The notes under the pieces were generated by a model. The model searched no databases. It was given only the letters and a program-made list of their open reading frames with translations, and had not been told where the DNA came from. 64,000 bases of DNA from contig NC_135783.1 in the NCBI RefSeq assembly GCF_051106095.1, forward strand, positions 65,349,447-65,413,446. The letters are read 5' to 3'. Of this stretch, positions 1 through 14,842 are shown in pieces (the first letter of the stretch is position 1; each line of letters opens with the position of its first letter). This stretch comes from Pogona vitticeps. Taxonomy: Eukaryota > Chordata > Lepidosauria > Squamata > Agamidae. The position numbers were made by a program, and so were the translations under genes.

Positions 1-1440
1 TCACCACAAATTTTATGCCAAAAAATATATTTATTATAACTATATAACAAATTATACTACTGCTATAAATAGCTAGTTGAACCTTGTGCCGTCTCGACAC
101 TACTGTTTGCATTGCATTTCCCAGTGCTGTTTCACATTAGAAGACGAAGAAAATGTTTTGCTATATTTCTCAGAGGAAGAAGGGTAGAAGACAAAAGTCA
201 AGGGTAGCAGGTTGATTTATATGAAGACTTCTCCAGCATCTGTTTACTGGAGTCATTTTTAGGTGTTGCCACTATGCATACCATTCATTTCCCTAGCAAC
301 ACAAAAAACATGTACAAGTGGACTAGTAGAATACTTACATTGAGATTTCTTGGGAAGCAAGACTGCGGCACTGAAATATCTGTGTAGAATACGTTTTGCA
401 TACATGGAAACTTACTAATATGCATGAGACAATCTAAGTGCTATATTCTTTGCAGACATTAGCACTGGTCCTGCAGTTCTGGTGCATTTGTGGAACTCTG
501 ATACACACATAGAAATGAATTAGAGATGTGAAATGCTAGAATATTGGAGACATTAGAATCCCCCCCCCCCCCCGATGCTACACTTGAAGTTGAGTAAGAC
601 AGAAATCTTAGGGAAAAAATGAAGTATGATAGGCACATATTTTCTCATTAGTTCTAAACTTTGGAAGAACATAGCATGCATTACATTTATCTTAGCATAT
701 AGAATTGTGCTCTTTTGAAACACCATGAGATTTAGGAATGTAATTGCTTAAATATATCCAACCCTAGCTGCACGCAATAGTGTCCTTTTGCAAAAGGAAA
801 TTCTTTCATTTCTAAAAGTGTTTGATCCATCTTCACCTGTGTTGAAGGAAGGAAAGGAAATCTTTTATTCCTGCATTTCTGTTCCATACTGGCCTTGACA
901 GTGCCCCTCAAAGAGGGCAAGGAAGAATCAGAAGACAGTAGCATATCCAAATGTACCATTTGTGGTGGTTGAGTTGCCTCTCCTGTCAGCATTATTCAGA
1001 AACAGAAGAAACAATATAAAACCTACAATAAATTTTACTGGAAATAATAGCAGGTAACACACAGTAGGATGGGATACATAACACCAACAAATTTCCCTCT
1101 TTCACATTGTTTCTAACATTTTGAGAAAAGTTTAGATTCCTAAGTGAACAAAGTATTAAGGATGATCAGAATCTGGATGTTGTTAAGTTTATAATAAAGT
1201 TTATAATGTATTATCAGTACACAGAGTAAATGTGTAGTAATACATCATAATAATTAGGACAAAACAACCATAAATTACCAAATGATATGTATGTTCAGAA
1301 GAATTGTCATCTAAAGCAGAATTTTTCATGTTTATAGCAGAGATGGGGGGAATGGAGAGAGATTGGCTAATTATTAGGAAATAACTTGAAATAATTTTAA
1401 AAATCACAATTTTGGTCCACTGATCAGTGATGAACAGAAT
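1..1440. other. PDE10A intron sequence without recognised features
   Basis: This is AT-rich sequence upstream of the first visible PDE10A exon. It contains a C14 run at 560-573 and no frame that resembles a known protein. Open frames at 732 and 1201 (minus) look random in composition. Confidence 0.5.
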
Positions 1441-1554
1441 GACCTGTGTATTGCACCAAAATATGTCAACTTAGAAGTTCAAATGCTTTATTTTACACTG
1501 TGTAGAAAAGGTGAAGACCTTGAAGAACAGGGTTTAAACAATTGGAGTGGCACA

Positions 1555-2480
1555 ACATAAAGAATATTTTACTGCCCCCATAAAAATTAAAAAGATTAAA
1601 ACAGCTATTGAAATTGTGAGGAGTGGGAAATTCCCAGGTCTAGATGACTTTCCTGTTGAATGCGAGAGAATATATATGGAGATTTTGACTCCTACACAAC
1701 TGTTTTCTGACAGTTGAGCAAACTGTCTCCCCTACTAAATATTGATGCTAAAATATTTGGTGCAGTATTGGCCAATAGACTCCAGAAGATTGTAGCAACA
1801 CTGACCCATCCAGATCAAGCTGGTTTTGTGCAGCATTAGCAAGGAACAGATAGCTTAAAGTTGATTGCAAATTTGATTGCATTGAATACTAGAACACCTG
1901 ACCATGCTGCCATCAATTCATTAGATACTGAAAGCATATTTGACAAAATTAATTGACAGTTTATTTTTGTAGCACCAAAAGACTTTGATTTCCCACTTGG
2001 ATACTTAAAATACATTTGAATATTTTAGCTGTTTCCTATGTCAAGTGATTACAGATGGGACACTTGGGGTATTTTTCCACCTAGAGAAGGGTATATGGCA
2101 GGGATGTCCTCTGTCTCTTCTAATATTCTGTTTGTGTCTGGCACCATTGGCATGTCTAATCAACACAAAATTCAACAGCTTCAGGATTTGTACATCAAAA
2201 ATACGAACACAAGATAGTTTTGTTTCCTGTTGATCTTCTTTTGTTTATAACCAAATTTGAATTGTCAGAATGAACATATTACCATGGACACTTTTATGTT
2301 CTTTGTGCCATCCCATTCTGTTATTCCTTAAAATTATTTTTTTTTAAAAAATTAACACTGCATTTAAGAAATGTATATACTGAGATTCATCTGTATGTTT
2401 TTCACGGAAGGAGATGCAGTCGCTATTTTATAAGGTGGATTCAAGTTTCCAGCTTTGGGTCTATACCATAAGGCATACCT
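1555..2480 (+). mobile_element. Degenerate L1-type LINE, reverse-transcriptase part
   Basis: Conceptual translation in shifting + frames gives L1 ORF2 landmarks in order. LLNIDAKIFGAVLANRLQKIVATLTHPDQAGFV lies around 1740-1840, resembling LLNxDxKIxxKILANRLxxxxxxxIHxDQxGF. A DGTLGVFFHLEKGIWQGCPLSLLIFCL block at 2051-2140 resembles ...FxLxxGxRQGCPLSPLLFxLxxEPL. A further stretch, NILPWTLLCSLC, lies near 2276. Several frame changes and stops separate the blocks, so it is long dead. It is 5'-truncated and sits in a PDE10A intron. Confidence 0.75.
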
Positions 2481-2799
2481 TTTTATGCATAAAAATAATT
2501 GGCAAATCCACTCTGATTCCATATTGGCCATGAAGAAACATACAGTAGAAGGAAAGAAACTACTGTATAGTTTACTATACTATTTCTTCATTCTCAGCAC
2601 AAGCCCATCAAACTGCATCATCACTCAGAGGTTTTCACAAATGGAGCACATTACATTTGGTATACAGATATGGACAAACTAGGACTAACAACAGTGCACA
2701 TACACTCCTGCTACAGAACCTACAGTCTTCTTGCAAGCTCTCCATGGATCTTACACATGCAAATGACAACGTTTCATTGATCTGCTAAATTCAAATATC

Positions 2800-4068
2800 T
2801 GTCCTTATCAGGCAAGCACAGTTTCTACAGTTACCCAAAGTCTTTTCCATCTCAAACAGAATAGACTATCTCACTCATCTCTTCAAAGCTATTTGATATC
2901 CAGAGTGATGCACCAGCCAGTTACTTCAAGAAGGTCATCATTGTTTGCTGATCCCATCATGAAGAAATTCACAAGGCCTTTGCATGCTGTACCCTTTCTA
3001 AGGTGCCCCCATTGTTCCTTTTTGCGGTTTTGCCCTAGTACTTCCCTGCCCTTAGCTATAATGAATCTCCCTCTTCTAAGCATTAAAACAGCAATCTTGC
3101 TAGCCATCATGTCTCCTCATCAAGCAACTGAACTTTGTGCTCTGCATATTGACCCACCACTCTTGACATTTAATAAAGTTGTGCTGAGACCAGACAGCAC
3201 ATTCCTGCCAAAAATGGTTTTGACATTTCATATGAGTCAGAACATCATCCTTTCTGCTTTCTTTACAAACTTTTCTACACTATTGAAGGCCTTCCTTGCA
3301 TTCTTTGGATGTTCAGTGAGCTCTCATAATTCTATATTAATAGAATTGTACCCTTTCAAAAGTCAGCAAAGCTTTTCATTTGCTACTTTGGGCCTAAAAT
3401 TGGCAACCTAGTCTATACACAAAGTTTTGCCAAACGGGTTGTGTTTTCAGCTTTCTATTTTATCAAGTACCTGTTTCACCAATCCCAATGCATATTTGTA
3501 GTCATTCCACCCTACCTAGAGCGTCGTCTACAGCTTTCCTACCAGGAGTCCCTTTACAAGATACCTACAAGGCACCAGTCTGGTCTCATCTGTTCACATT
3601 TGTCAGTCATTATAGACTTGATGTGTGGACTAGAGCAGATGCAGCACTTGGCTATGCTTGTATCTTGGCATGATGTCCCCTCTCTTGGTAAGTGAGTATG
3701 CTGGTCACTGCTTTTGTGAACTGTAGACACCATAAAGAAGAAAATCAGATTGCTTATCTGCAACTGATTCTTTGAGCAATCATCTGTGAACTCACATAAC
3801 CCACTCTTCTCCCCCACAGTCTGTCAAACTGTTTACTACAATTTTAACATGTGGTGAGTATGAAACTCCGTTGGAAGGCACTGGGGTACAACAAGGCATG
3901 TGCAGTGGGGATGGGGTGGATCGGGTCAGACAGTTCCTGCCAAAAAGATACTCAGCAGTAGAAGATGACAGAGGTAGCTGTGCTTAGACATAAGGCCCAC
4001 TTGTGTGAGTTCACAGATGACTACTCAAAAGCTTCACAGTTAACAGGTGAGCAACCTGTTTTTTTCTT
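2800..4068 (+). mobile_element. DIRS-type retroelement fossil 1 (tyrosine recombinase end)
   Basis: A fossil of a DIRS element, in which a tyrosine recombinase replaces the integrase. The recombinase region (about 2810-3670) reads like the family, for example SIKTAILLAIMSPHQATELCALH and FVSHYRLDVWTRADAALGYA. After it comes the inverted terminal structure typical of DIRS: an arm at 3750-3797 (TTGCTTATCTGCAACTG...) and its inverted partner at 4002-4060 (...ACAGTTAACAGGTGAGCAACC), about 200 bases apart. It is broken in many places, lacks the gag and reverse-transcriptase part, and looks old. Confidence 0.75.
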
Positions 4069-6665
4069 TCACATATTGCAGAGGATGGAGTGGATCTAAA
4101 TAGGTGAGAGGACTGAGACTTACACAGTTTTGTAATGTACAGTAACTGTAAGGGTCCAATACAATAGATTCCTGAACAGTTATTCTAGAAAGGCATTTTA
4201 GAAATATAAATTTCAGCTAAAACAGTCGTTTAAATTGATGCTTGAAAAGGCATTTGTTTGCAAATCATATCTGGGAAAGAAAAATATATATGATTCCTCC
4301 CCTTGCCACTTTTCCCCAAAATTTCTAGTTTTTCCATTGGAAAATATTTTAGAAGTGGCATCAGGAGAAACCCCCACTGTTTTCCGTTTTTCCCCCAGGC
4401 CTTCATATCTCTGTGATGAGCAAGAACTGTTCCATCTTTTCCAGATTAGGAATATTGAAGTAAATGGAATGGTTCGAGTTTATGCAGATCTCCATGTGTG
4501 CTTCAGAGTCCTGTAGAGCTTTTGATTGGGAGAGATATTTCTTCTTTAAATGTTTATCTTTTATAAAAAATACTTAGAGCTTTACTTTTTTTATATTTCA
4601 TAACATATTATATTCTTTTATAATTTTGCAGTACTGATAATCTGAGTAGAGTTCTGTATTGACATATATTCTGGGAAAATGTCAAAAATTCTCACAGACT
4701 GGCGAGGGCTTTAGGCAAAAGTAATAGGTTTGCATTATCACTGATGCTAAATTGAAGACTGTTATGCAGCTTTAGGATTTTTAAAAAATTAATATATTTG
4801 AAAACCCGGATAACTGCACCTCTGAACCTCATCTCTTAAAATCATAGCATTAGAATGCTTTCTACTAAAATTAATAAATAAATCACATAAACATAGACTT
4901 TTTATATTAAAAAGGCTGTAATAGGCAATAGTGGCCTGATATGGGAGAAAACCATTCCAAATGGGTAAGTTGGGGTATCCTGATTTTCCAGTAAGCCTTA
5001 CCACAGCCCTCCTCACCACAGAACATTATTTTTCAAAATGCACCTGAAATCTTACAAGCAGGATTTAGGAAGAAACAGGTGCCTGTGATGGCAAGCAGGA
5101 GTCAGAATTAGGTGTCTTAACTTACCTGAGAGGAAGTTACCACTGGCTACAATTCATAATTTATAAAACCATACTAGAAGTTACAAGTTACTGTTACAAG
5201 TTTGGATTTTTCAAAGGTTTTTCAAAGACAAATATTTAGTGTCTGTTCCTCAGTTAATTAACTTTCTATGTATTTGCTCAAAAGTATATTTTTCATGAAT
5301 ACTAATGTAAGTTAGAGAATTCCGTAAATGTTAGTTGAAGAGTTGTAAGAATTGTAAAAATATGATTTAGTATGACTTTGTGTAAGCTTTGAAAGTTAAA
5401 ATCAAAGTTAAAATCTGGGATCACAAGTACTGTATACCTCCTTGGAAACAAGTTCTACTCTTCTGAATAAACGTGTGCAATGGAGGTGTTAGTTCTAGAC
5501 AGAAGCAATTTTTTAAGCTCTTGTATCAGTTTATAGAATTTATAGATAAATCCAGATACATTTTTATTTTTTAAAATGTGTTAGGTAAATCTTGGCTTGA
5601 ATTGTAATTATAAGAGGCAAGGTAGTTGTCTTTCCTGCCGTGTAAATCTGCCCCATTTTGCATATGCAGGAGGAACAGATCTCAAGAACCTAAGGAAAGT
5701 GACGATTGCAGTGCTATGCTGTCAGCATTGAGCCTTTATGTGGAATCTGATATTTTGGAGGAAGGGTAATTAGAGCTTATAGCTTTGACACCCCTTTTGA
5801 ATAAATGGAATGTTTATATGTGTGGGCAATACAGATATGTACTTTGCTTTGGGAACTAAGCTCTTGTAATCATAGCTTGCATATAGAGCTTGGGTTATAT
5901 CAGTCATAGGTTGACAAGATGTGAGGGTTACAGTGACAAAGCTCTGTGGGACTCTGATGTGGACATGCAGATCTGTTGTCCCATTCTCTCTGAGTTAGAG
6001 AATCCTTCTCTTCAAAAAATCTTGATTGAATGTGTGACATATGCAGCCAAAGAGGAGAACAGTGACCTCCATGTCTGTGTTAGTTTCCACACATGTACTG
6101 GAGCTGTTTTGCAGTTCAGATATGCGCATTGTTTGACTATTTTGCATCTTGGGGAAAACTTTAACCAGCATGTAAAGGTAAATGTCTAGTTAATTAGGAA
6201 AGCAGAACAAAAACAAAAGTGCCTATTGTTTCACTACCACAGTACCAAGCATCTGTTGAAATCTCTAACAGTTACATTTTGGGTGTGCAGAACCTTTAGC
6301 CCCTCAGATCATAGACACTATTCCCTTTTAATTACCACATTCATAAAAGTAATCATGGAAGCAGTTGCTATGATGTAGAGAGTTTTGATCTTATGCCCAG
6401 TTGTATGCCTACTGGCATGACTTGGATATGTGACTGAACCTTTCTGCATTGCAGCAGCTGCTTCCATAATGATGCTTAGGCGCATAATAGTTTGAATATT
6501 CAGGCATTATAATGTGAGTAAACTCAGTGTGTATAGGGGAAGTGCTCTAACCCTATCCCTTCTTTATTTTCCTTTCTAGTACCCACATACATGTGGAGGA
6601 TGGTGAGTGTGAAGAGGGAGTAGTAGTCCACCTGAATGAGGACCTTGGAAAATCAGGATCCTTAC
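4069..6665. other. PDE10A intron, nothing recognised
   Basis: AT-rich sequence. I looked for the missing upstream PDE10A exon (encoding VRLCKEIELFHFDIG...[12 protein letters not shown]) and did not find it. A chance LCDEQELFH stretch at about 4410 is discussed among the rejected items. Confidence 0.4.
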
Positions 6666-7336
6666 TAGAGATGGGCATGAATCAGAAAAATTGTGATTTG
6701 TTTTGTTCCATGATTCATCAAGGCAGATGAGTTACAAATTAACAATATTTTTCATATGACAAATCAATTAATCAATTTGTTTTTACTTTAAAACCCTATA
6801 AAATGCCCCCCCCCAAATTCACAGAGAAGTTCCCTCTGACTTTCCTTTACAAGTTTTGCAGGTTTGGTGAAGTTGGGTTTTGGACATCTGGATTATACTT
6901 CCAGAAGGAGCCCCCCCCCCCCGAAAATTCATCCCAGGCACTTAGAGACACCAAAATCATGGAGTGGCTTCTACTGACTTTCCTCTAGAGTCCTTCCAAG
7001 TTTGGTTAGGATTGTGTTTCATACATCCAAGTTATACATCCACAAAGTAAGCCCCCCCAGGAGAGTGCCCTTTAGCAGCTGGCTTGAGGAAAACCAATCT
7101 TCACCAAACTTCAAGGGATTGTAGAGGACAGTCATGGGAAGCTTCTTTGTGATTTTGGTGTCTCTAGGTGCCTGGGGGGCAGTTTTAAAGCCAAACAAAA
7201 TGATGAATAAAAAAATCACTTAAAATGTGTTGATTTGTATTATCGAGGGCACTGATTTATACAAATACAAATTGATGAATTAGTGGTTTTTTTGAACAAA
7301 TTTGGTGATTTATATTTTAATTCAGGCCCGTCTCTA
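6666..7336. mobile_element. 671 bp fold-back DNA element with 8-bp target duplication
   Basis: The termini are inverted: TAGAGATGGGCATGAATC at the left and GCCTGAATT/GCCCGTCTCTA at the right. The flanks are ATCCTTAC (6658-6665) and ATCCTGAC (7337-7344), an 8-bp duplication with one mismatch, as hAT-class transposases leave. Internally it is a long imperfect hairpin: 6934-7016 (GGCACTTAGAGACACCAAAATCAT...AAGTTTGGTTAGGATTG) pairs with 7095-7175. No protein is encoded. The C-runs at 6804 and 6910 and the C-run/G-run pair at 7049/7173 lie at mirrored places. Confidence 0.7.
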
Positions 7337-7979
<643 letters not shown>

Positions 7980-8124
7980 CTGAAAAACATAAAGTAGCAT
8001 TCAGTTAATTGACTGTAATATAGGAAAAAGATATTACTGTAATGGCTGGGGCAGAAAGGAAAGACAAGAATTTGCAGGTTTGATTAGTAAAATATACTTG
8101 CATACTGAAAGTAATTCTACTTTT

Positions 8125-8581
8125 TGTTGAGAATTTTGATTATGACGTGTATTCTCATAACATCAGCAGAGTAAGGAAATATTGGTTAGCAGAGATACTT
8201 ATGACACTATGACACTGAGAGAGTAAAACCAACAACTTCGTCTATTTACATATATACATAGAAAATAGCCATTCCTCTGGCAGCATAACATGACATGAAG
8301 CAACACACAGCATAGGAAAAATTGAGCTGACTTATAGCAGATAAATTCATTTTACACATGACTTATGTACAGTTCTGTGACCAATCAAAAAATACATTAC
8401 TTCATTTTCTGTTACACAAAGTTTCACCATGTACACAGCTGTACAACATTAAGTCTTAATCTTTGATGCCCACACCTGAACACAATCAGTACAGTGACTC
8501 GGGTAAAATCAGCCATTTTACATTTAACTACACAACATTAATATTTAATATTTAATATATTTTCATATCAAAATCGCAACA
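8125..8581. mobile_element. Solo LTR, copy 1 (457 bp, perfect 5-bp target duplication)
   Basis: The element begins TGTTGAGA and ends TCGCAACA, so it has TG...CA ends with short inverted termini. It is flanked on both sides by CTTTT (8120-8124 and 8582-8586). A second copy lies at 54837. There is no internal coding region, as expected of a solo LTR left by recombination between two LTRs. Family (Copia-, Gypsy- or ERV-like) not assigned. The transcription direction is unclear; a TATA-like stretch is better placed on the minus strand. It ends about 215 bases before a PDE10A exon. Confidence 0.7.
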
Positions 8582-8797
8582 CTTTTATCAATATAACTTA
8601 GCGTGCACTTACCTTACAAGTTAAGTAAGCTAAAGAGCCCAGCAATGATTTTATGATGAATTAAAATTAAGCATTTTTTTCAGAGATTACCAATGAAGGA
8701 TTAAATATATTTAAAATGGTATTTTATTCTTTTTGATTTAAAACATTCTTATTTTATTTTTTCACATTCTTTGTCTCATTACTTGTTTTCTTTCAAG

Positions 8798-8948
8798 TTT
8801 TGACCTGGAAAAACTATGTCGTTTCACAATGTCTGTAAAAAAGAATTATCGCCGTGTGCCCTATCACAACTGGAAGCATGCAATTACAGTTGCACACTGC
8901 ATGTATGCCATTCTTCAGAATAACCGCAGAGTTTTCACAGACTTAGAA
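8798..8948 (+). CDS. PDE10A: PDE10A catalytic-domain exon (HNWKH motif)
   Basis: This internal exon encodes 50 residues from [19 protein letters not shown] to VFTDLE. It holds YHNWKH, the first metal-binding and proton-donor histidine motif of class I cyclic nucleotide phosphodiesterases. PDE10A hydrolyses cAMP and cGMP and in mammals is abundant in striatal neurons. The acceptor is a pyrimidine tract ending in AG at 8796-8797, and the donor GTAAGT begins at 8949. The exon starts with one base (T), which completes a Cys codon split across the previous intron, as expected for the mammalian ...GTSC/FELEKL junction. The preceding exon is not visible in the first 8.8 kb, so the gene is 5'-incomplete here. 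The RR of [10 protein letters not shown] differs from the mammalian NNHTLFTDLE as I remember it. The family call is secure. Confidence 0.95.
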
Positions 8949-9510
8949 GTAAGTATAGATTTTTTTTTCTCAGCATGTACAATCATTATGGATGGATGCG
9001 TGCTATAAAAGAATTTGCTTTGCAGCCCACTTTAAATGGAGCACTGCTTCACTTCAGTCTGCTTTGGCTAAGACCTGCTTTGCTTTAGACCAGAATTTGA
9101 GCCCCACTTGACTTTTCTGAAGATTAAAGTATCTTAAAAAGGCACTTGTAGTTATAAGGCTCCTGTTAACCCAAGCAAAATTTCAGTTTTGAATGTCTCA
9201 GCCAGGTAGATCTTACTTTGAATGTTAGGGGCAAGGGTTAGTCCTTGGCATTCCATAGAGCTAGTTCTGAAAATCAGCAGGATAGACCAGTTATCTAACT
9301 GAATCTAAGACTCTCTCCTATGCAATGGAGCTGCTTTTTTTTCAGTTGCAGGCTGCTATTTAGTGTACTATAGTTTTTGATCCTAATAATTTGAGACTTG
9401 TATAGTATATTTTATCTATCAGTGAATTTTTCTGAAGGAGTAGAGTGGCATCTAGTGGTACAAAATTAAACTAAACACTAAAATATTTACCAGCCTGTTT
9501 CCTTATCTAG

Positions 9511-10826
<1,316 letters not shown>

Positions 10827-11085
10827 GCTGAAATCTTGTTATTTAGCATAGTAAGCCAAACTACAGTGGGTCCATTGTATCCGTGGAGATTTGGTGAGTC
10901 AACTCTGCTGTGAGTTCCATTGATTCAAATGGGCCTACTCTAGTTGCAAGTTACTTTAACATAATGTCACACAACTAAGTAGGCCCATCTGAGGCAACAA
11001 AACATATGGAGAAGTTGACTCATCAAATCCCCACAGTGGGCTGACTCTAGTGCTACTTGACGACACAGAAGAACAAGATTTCAGC
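10827..11085. mobile_element. Fold-back MITE, unnamed family, copy 1
   Basis: An inverted-repeat element of about 259 bp with ends GCTGAAATCTTGTT and AACAAGATTTCAGC. A second inverted block inside reads GGAGATTTGGTGAGTCAACT near 10896, with its partner around 11012-11035. Both arms contain GATTCAAATGGGCCTAC-like sequence. A related copy lies at 23559-23812. No coding capacity. I could not define a clean target duplication. Confidence 0.6.
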
Positions 11086-11627
11086 CAATATGTAGTGGCC
11101 CTTGAATCCCAAAACATCGTAAAGAAATTTCAATTGAATCCAAACTAAATTTCAGTGTCTTTGCAAACATTGTCAAAATATTTTGTTACAAAATATGCAC
11201 AACGCTGTGTTATATTTGATTATGAGTTAAAACAGACTTGGGCAGCCTTGCTGGAACTGATGTGGAATTTAGACTTATTACAGCCTGCCACAGAACAATC
11301 TTTCACTGCAGCAGACCACCAAGACTTTATTTATGGTTTGGTGGCACCTGAAAACACTTCTTGTTCAAAACAAGATATAGAGGGAACAGAAGGGCAGTGC
11401 TCCTTGTGTGCTTTGTTTGAGGGCTAAAAAAGGGAGAGGGGATTGGCTGCCATTGTCACCATGCTGCCAGATTATGCCAAATACCTACCACAAAAGAGGC
11501 AAAGGGGCAGAAATGGGATGAATTGTGTCCTCCCCAAGTTAAAATGACAGTTTTGGAAGATCTTAAGTAGTTCGAAATAAGATATATTGTTTGTCTTTAA
11601 AATTACGGTTGTGTTTTTTTTTAATAG

Positions 11628-11800
11628 CTGGAAGGCCATAATATTTTTTCTAATTTGAACTCAAATGAGTATGAGCAAGTACTGGAAATCATCCGCAAAG
11701 CCATCATTGCTACAGACCTTGCTCTGTATTTTGGAAACCGGAAACACTTGGAAGAGCTATATCAAACAAGATCACTAAATCTTAAAAACCAAGCACATAG
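11628..11800 (+). CDS. PDE10A: PDE10A catalytic-domain exon ([11 protein letters not shown])
   Basis: This exon encodes [57 protein letters not shown] plus the first two bases of an Arg codon. LEGHNIF and [13 protein letters not shown] are conserved core segments of the phosphodiesterase fold, and the Asp of ATDLALYF lies in the helix lining the metal site. A T-rich tract and AATAG precede the exon, and GTAAAA follows it. The end phase (2) matches the one-base start of the exon at 13716. The segment [18 protein letters not shown] differs from mammalian PDE10A at several surface-type positions. Confidence 0.96.
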
Positions 11801-13146
11801 GTAAAAAGTAGATTCATATTTCTAATTCTGCTGGAAATATCAGTGTTTTGCTTTGCCGACATGAAAGGTTTTTATTTGTTCTTTTTAAAAAGTAGCTTTC
11901 TTTGAATTAATTTCTGTTACGTTATGTTACATTATGTTATGTTACATCATGCGCATGTAAATCTTCAAAAATAAAGAGGTTCTTCAGAGTGGCAGAAAAG
12001 TCACTTGTTTGTTACACAGTAACTTCAGCTTGCATGTTGGAGCAGAGAAAAAACCTTCTGCAACAGACCTTAAGGTTCAGGTGGTTATATTGTTAGATGA
12101 CTAGAGTAGCATAGAAATCACTGAAAATCATTTACAATATGATCTTTCTGTGACCTTTCATTACTACTGTGTCTAAAAGTAAAGAAATGTTGTGGTAAAG
12201 TCATTTCCTAATTATAAGTTAGAACAGTAAATCATAAAACCAGCATCTTCTTTCCAATTTATGGAGTTATTTGGGAAGATGTCAGCTTGCTCCCTCTCCA
12301 AGCTAATTTTTTTTTCCATTTCAGAATATATGTTTGATGTTAAATAAATTTACTAAAGCAAATGATAGATTTTTTCCTACACACCTTCAGTTCATTTTAA
12401 GCAGTGATGCTTTGAAGTACCAAGTAAAGGAATATGGTGGCATCTGTAGGGGTGTTTTCTTTTTATTTTCTTTGTCCCCCCCCCCCTGGTGATTTTGACT
12501 TAAGTAGATCCACTTCATTTAAATGTATCGTGGTACTATAGAACTTTAAGTGGCAGACAGGAAGACAGGATTTAAATTCTGCCTTCTTCCACATGAAACC
12601 CACATGTAATAAGATCTTCAGGGCTCTTGTCTGGGTGTTCGAAAAAGGATCGGAAGCAAGAATGGAAGCACGCAACAGAAAGACTGTTCAGATCATTATG
12701 GCCCCAGTGAGTTTTAACAAAACTGTCAAAGGAAAATAGTTGTGCTTCTTAGTAAAGCCAGTCAGGGTGTGTTTTCTTCTGCAGAACATCTAAGCAGACC
12801 TGAAACACATAGGTTGGTACCTGTATCCACTTGTGCAAACATATGTTAGTCAGTCCAGCTCTTGCTTTCTACAAAAGTAGGAGACTACGGTTGAAAACTG
12901 TCACTCTGTGGAATGTCATTCTAAGTCCTAACTGTCTTTTACGTGCTTGTTTCTTACATGCATTTAATGGTATTTACAATATTGGCTTCTAAGTATTGAC
13001 CTTAATAAAGGCTGCTTTTTTTGTTTGTTAATCTGTTTTTAGTTGTTTTAGCATTTATGCTTCATGGAGATATGTCTGTGGTAGTGGTTGTCACCTGCTT
13101 GATTCCTTGCAATAAAATGAGATATACACAAATAAAATATCAGAAA
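11801..13146. other. PDE10A intron, nothing recognised
   Basis: AT-rich intron with a C-run at 12477-12486 and a short (TAAA)n at 13147-13165 just beyond. No recognisable element. Confidence 0.4.
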
Positions 13147-13170
13147 TAAATAAATAAATAAATAGGACTA

Positions 13171-13577
13171 CAGTGGTGCCTCGCAAGATGAATTGAATTC
13201 ATTCCGCGGCTAATGTTGTCTTGCGAAAAAACTGTCTTGTGAAATGCATTTTCCCATATGAATGCATTGAAATCTAATTAATGCGTTCCTATGGGGGGGA
13301 GTCAGAACAGTCAAATTTGGTTTACAAAGGGTTTATTAAGTGCTCTTTAAAGCCATACATATTGTGCAGATGATTTAAAAAATTTCAGTCAAAAAACTTT
13401 AACTTTTTAAACATCATAGAAAAACATTTTAAAAATCAGCAAACATGAGGCAGAAACAAAAAACAGAAAACATTCTTCTTGCGAAGCACAGCCATAGGAA
13501 CATTTGTCTTGCGAGTCATCAACCTCATTGCCAAATCCATTTGTCTTGCGAGTTTTTTGTCCTGCGAGGCACCACTG
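13171..13577. mobile_element. Pogo/Tigger-like MITE (Tc1/mariner superfamily)
   Basis: The termini CAGTGGTGCCTCGCAAGA and TCCTGCGAGGCACCACTG are inverted and flanked by TA on both sides (13169-13170 and 13578-13579), the target duplication of Tc1/mariner-class transposases. Further CTTGCGA motifs recur inside near each end. It is 407 bp, encodes no transposase, and lies 138 bases upstream of a PDE10A exon. Confidence 0.8.
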
Positions 13578-13668
13578 TATTTTTATATATCTTGAATATT
13601 ATTATTGGAAAATATCATTGCTGTGATAACTGATGCCAGCTCTGTTAATGCTTCTGATAATCAAATAA

Positions 13669-13860
<192 letters not shown>

Positions 13861-14339
13861 TAATAACAGACTAATATGGATAGCTTGGGGAAATAGTTAC
13901 TTACTTTTCATTTGCATATAAAATTTTAAACTGAGCTCATCTATTCAGTTTGAAAATATTAAACAATAGATTTCCATGTACACAGCTATTATATTACTAG
14001 TTCTCACAAAATGTGAACCTTTGATGTTTCTGATTAAAGATGGTGACTCACATGAAGGAGTGCTTGCCTCTGTAGAAAATGTCCCTGCACGTTCAGATAC
14101 AGTTGTCTCGTGAATGAAAAACTAATAACTTTCTCCCTGACATTTAGACTTTTTGGAAGTGGAAGGAGTTTCTTGAAGACAGAATTCATATACCTGAAAT
14201 CCTGCTCGCAAATCAAAAATGCTTCCTCATTTCCAGTTTTTGATACTGAAGTTTAATACTGGAGTATAATTGGAATTTGTTTCTATTTTATTTTGTGTCC
14301 TGAAACTGAAGTATTCGGTGTTAAATTGAAATTTGTAAT

Positions 14340-14548
<209 letters not shown>

Positions 14549-14842
14549 ATGCCAGCTTTGAACTCATCCTGCTTGTTTTCATTCAAATTTACTTGTAGAA
14601 AGTGCTATTTCATTCATTGCTAATCTGGATGAAACATTTCTTCCTTTTAAAAAAGCAATAAAATATCTCTGTGGTTTTCAGAAAATTACAAGAAAAAAAC
14701 ATGAATCAGAATTAGGTGATCAGCAACAAAAGCAGGACTCCATTTGAATCAGAAGTATCTATGTGTGAGGTTCATGGAAAAAATAAAGAAAGCAATAGAG
14801 GGAAAGATATCAGGGAGAAACAAAATAAAAATAAAAAAAGAA

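Noticed and set aside
2893-3411. 172-codon open frame as a host gene
   Set aside because: It reads as the tyrosine-recombinase part of a DIRS fossil and is followed by the inverted arms of that element.
4385-4500. LCDEQELFHLFQIR stretch resembling PDE10A LCKEIELFHFDIG, the expected upstream exon
   Set aside because: The neighbouring residues ([22 protein letters not shown]) are absent, there is no matching donor after a TG, and such a conserved exon should be nearly identical. Chance similarity.
5890-6189. 99-codon open frame with helical-looking middle (LQKILIECVTYAAKEENSDL)
   Set aside because: No family resemblance, no splice partners and intronic position. Length is within chance for this AT-rich sequence.
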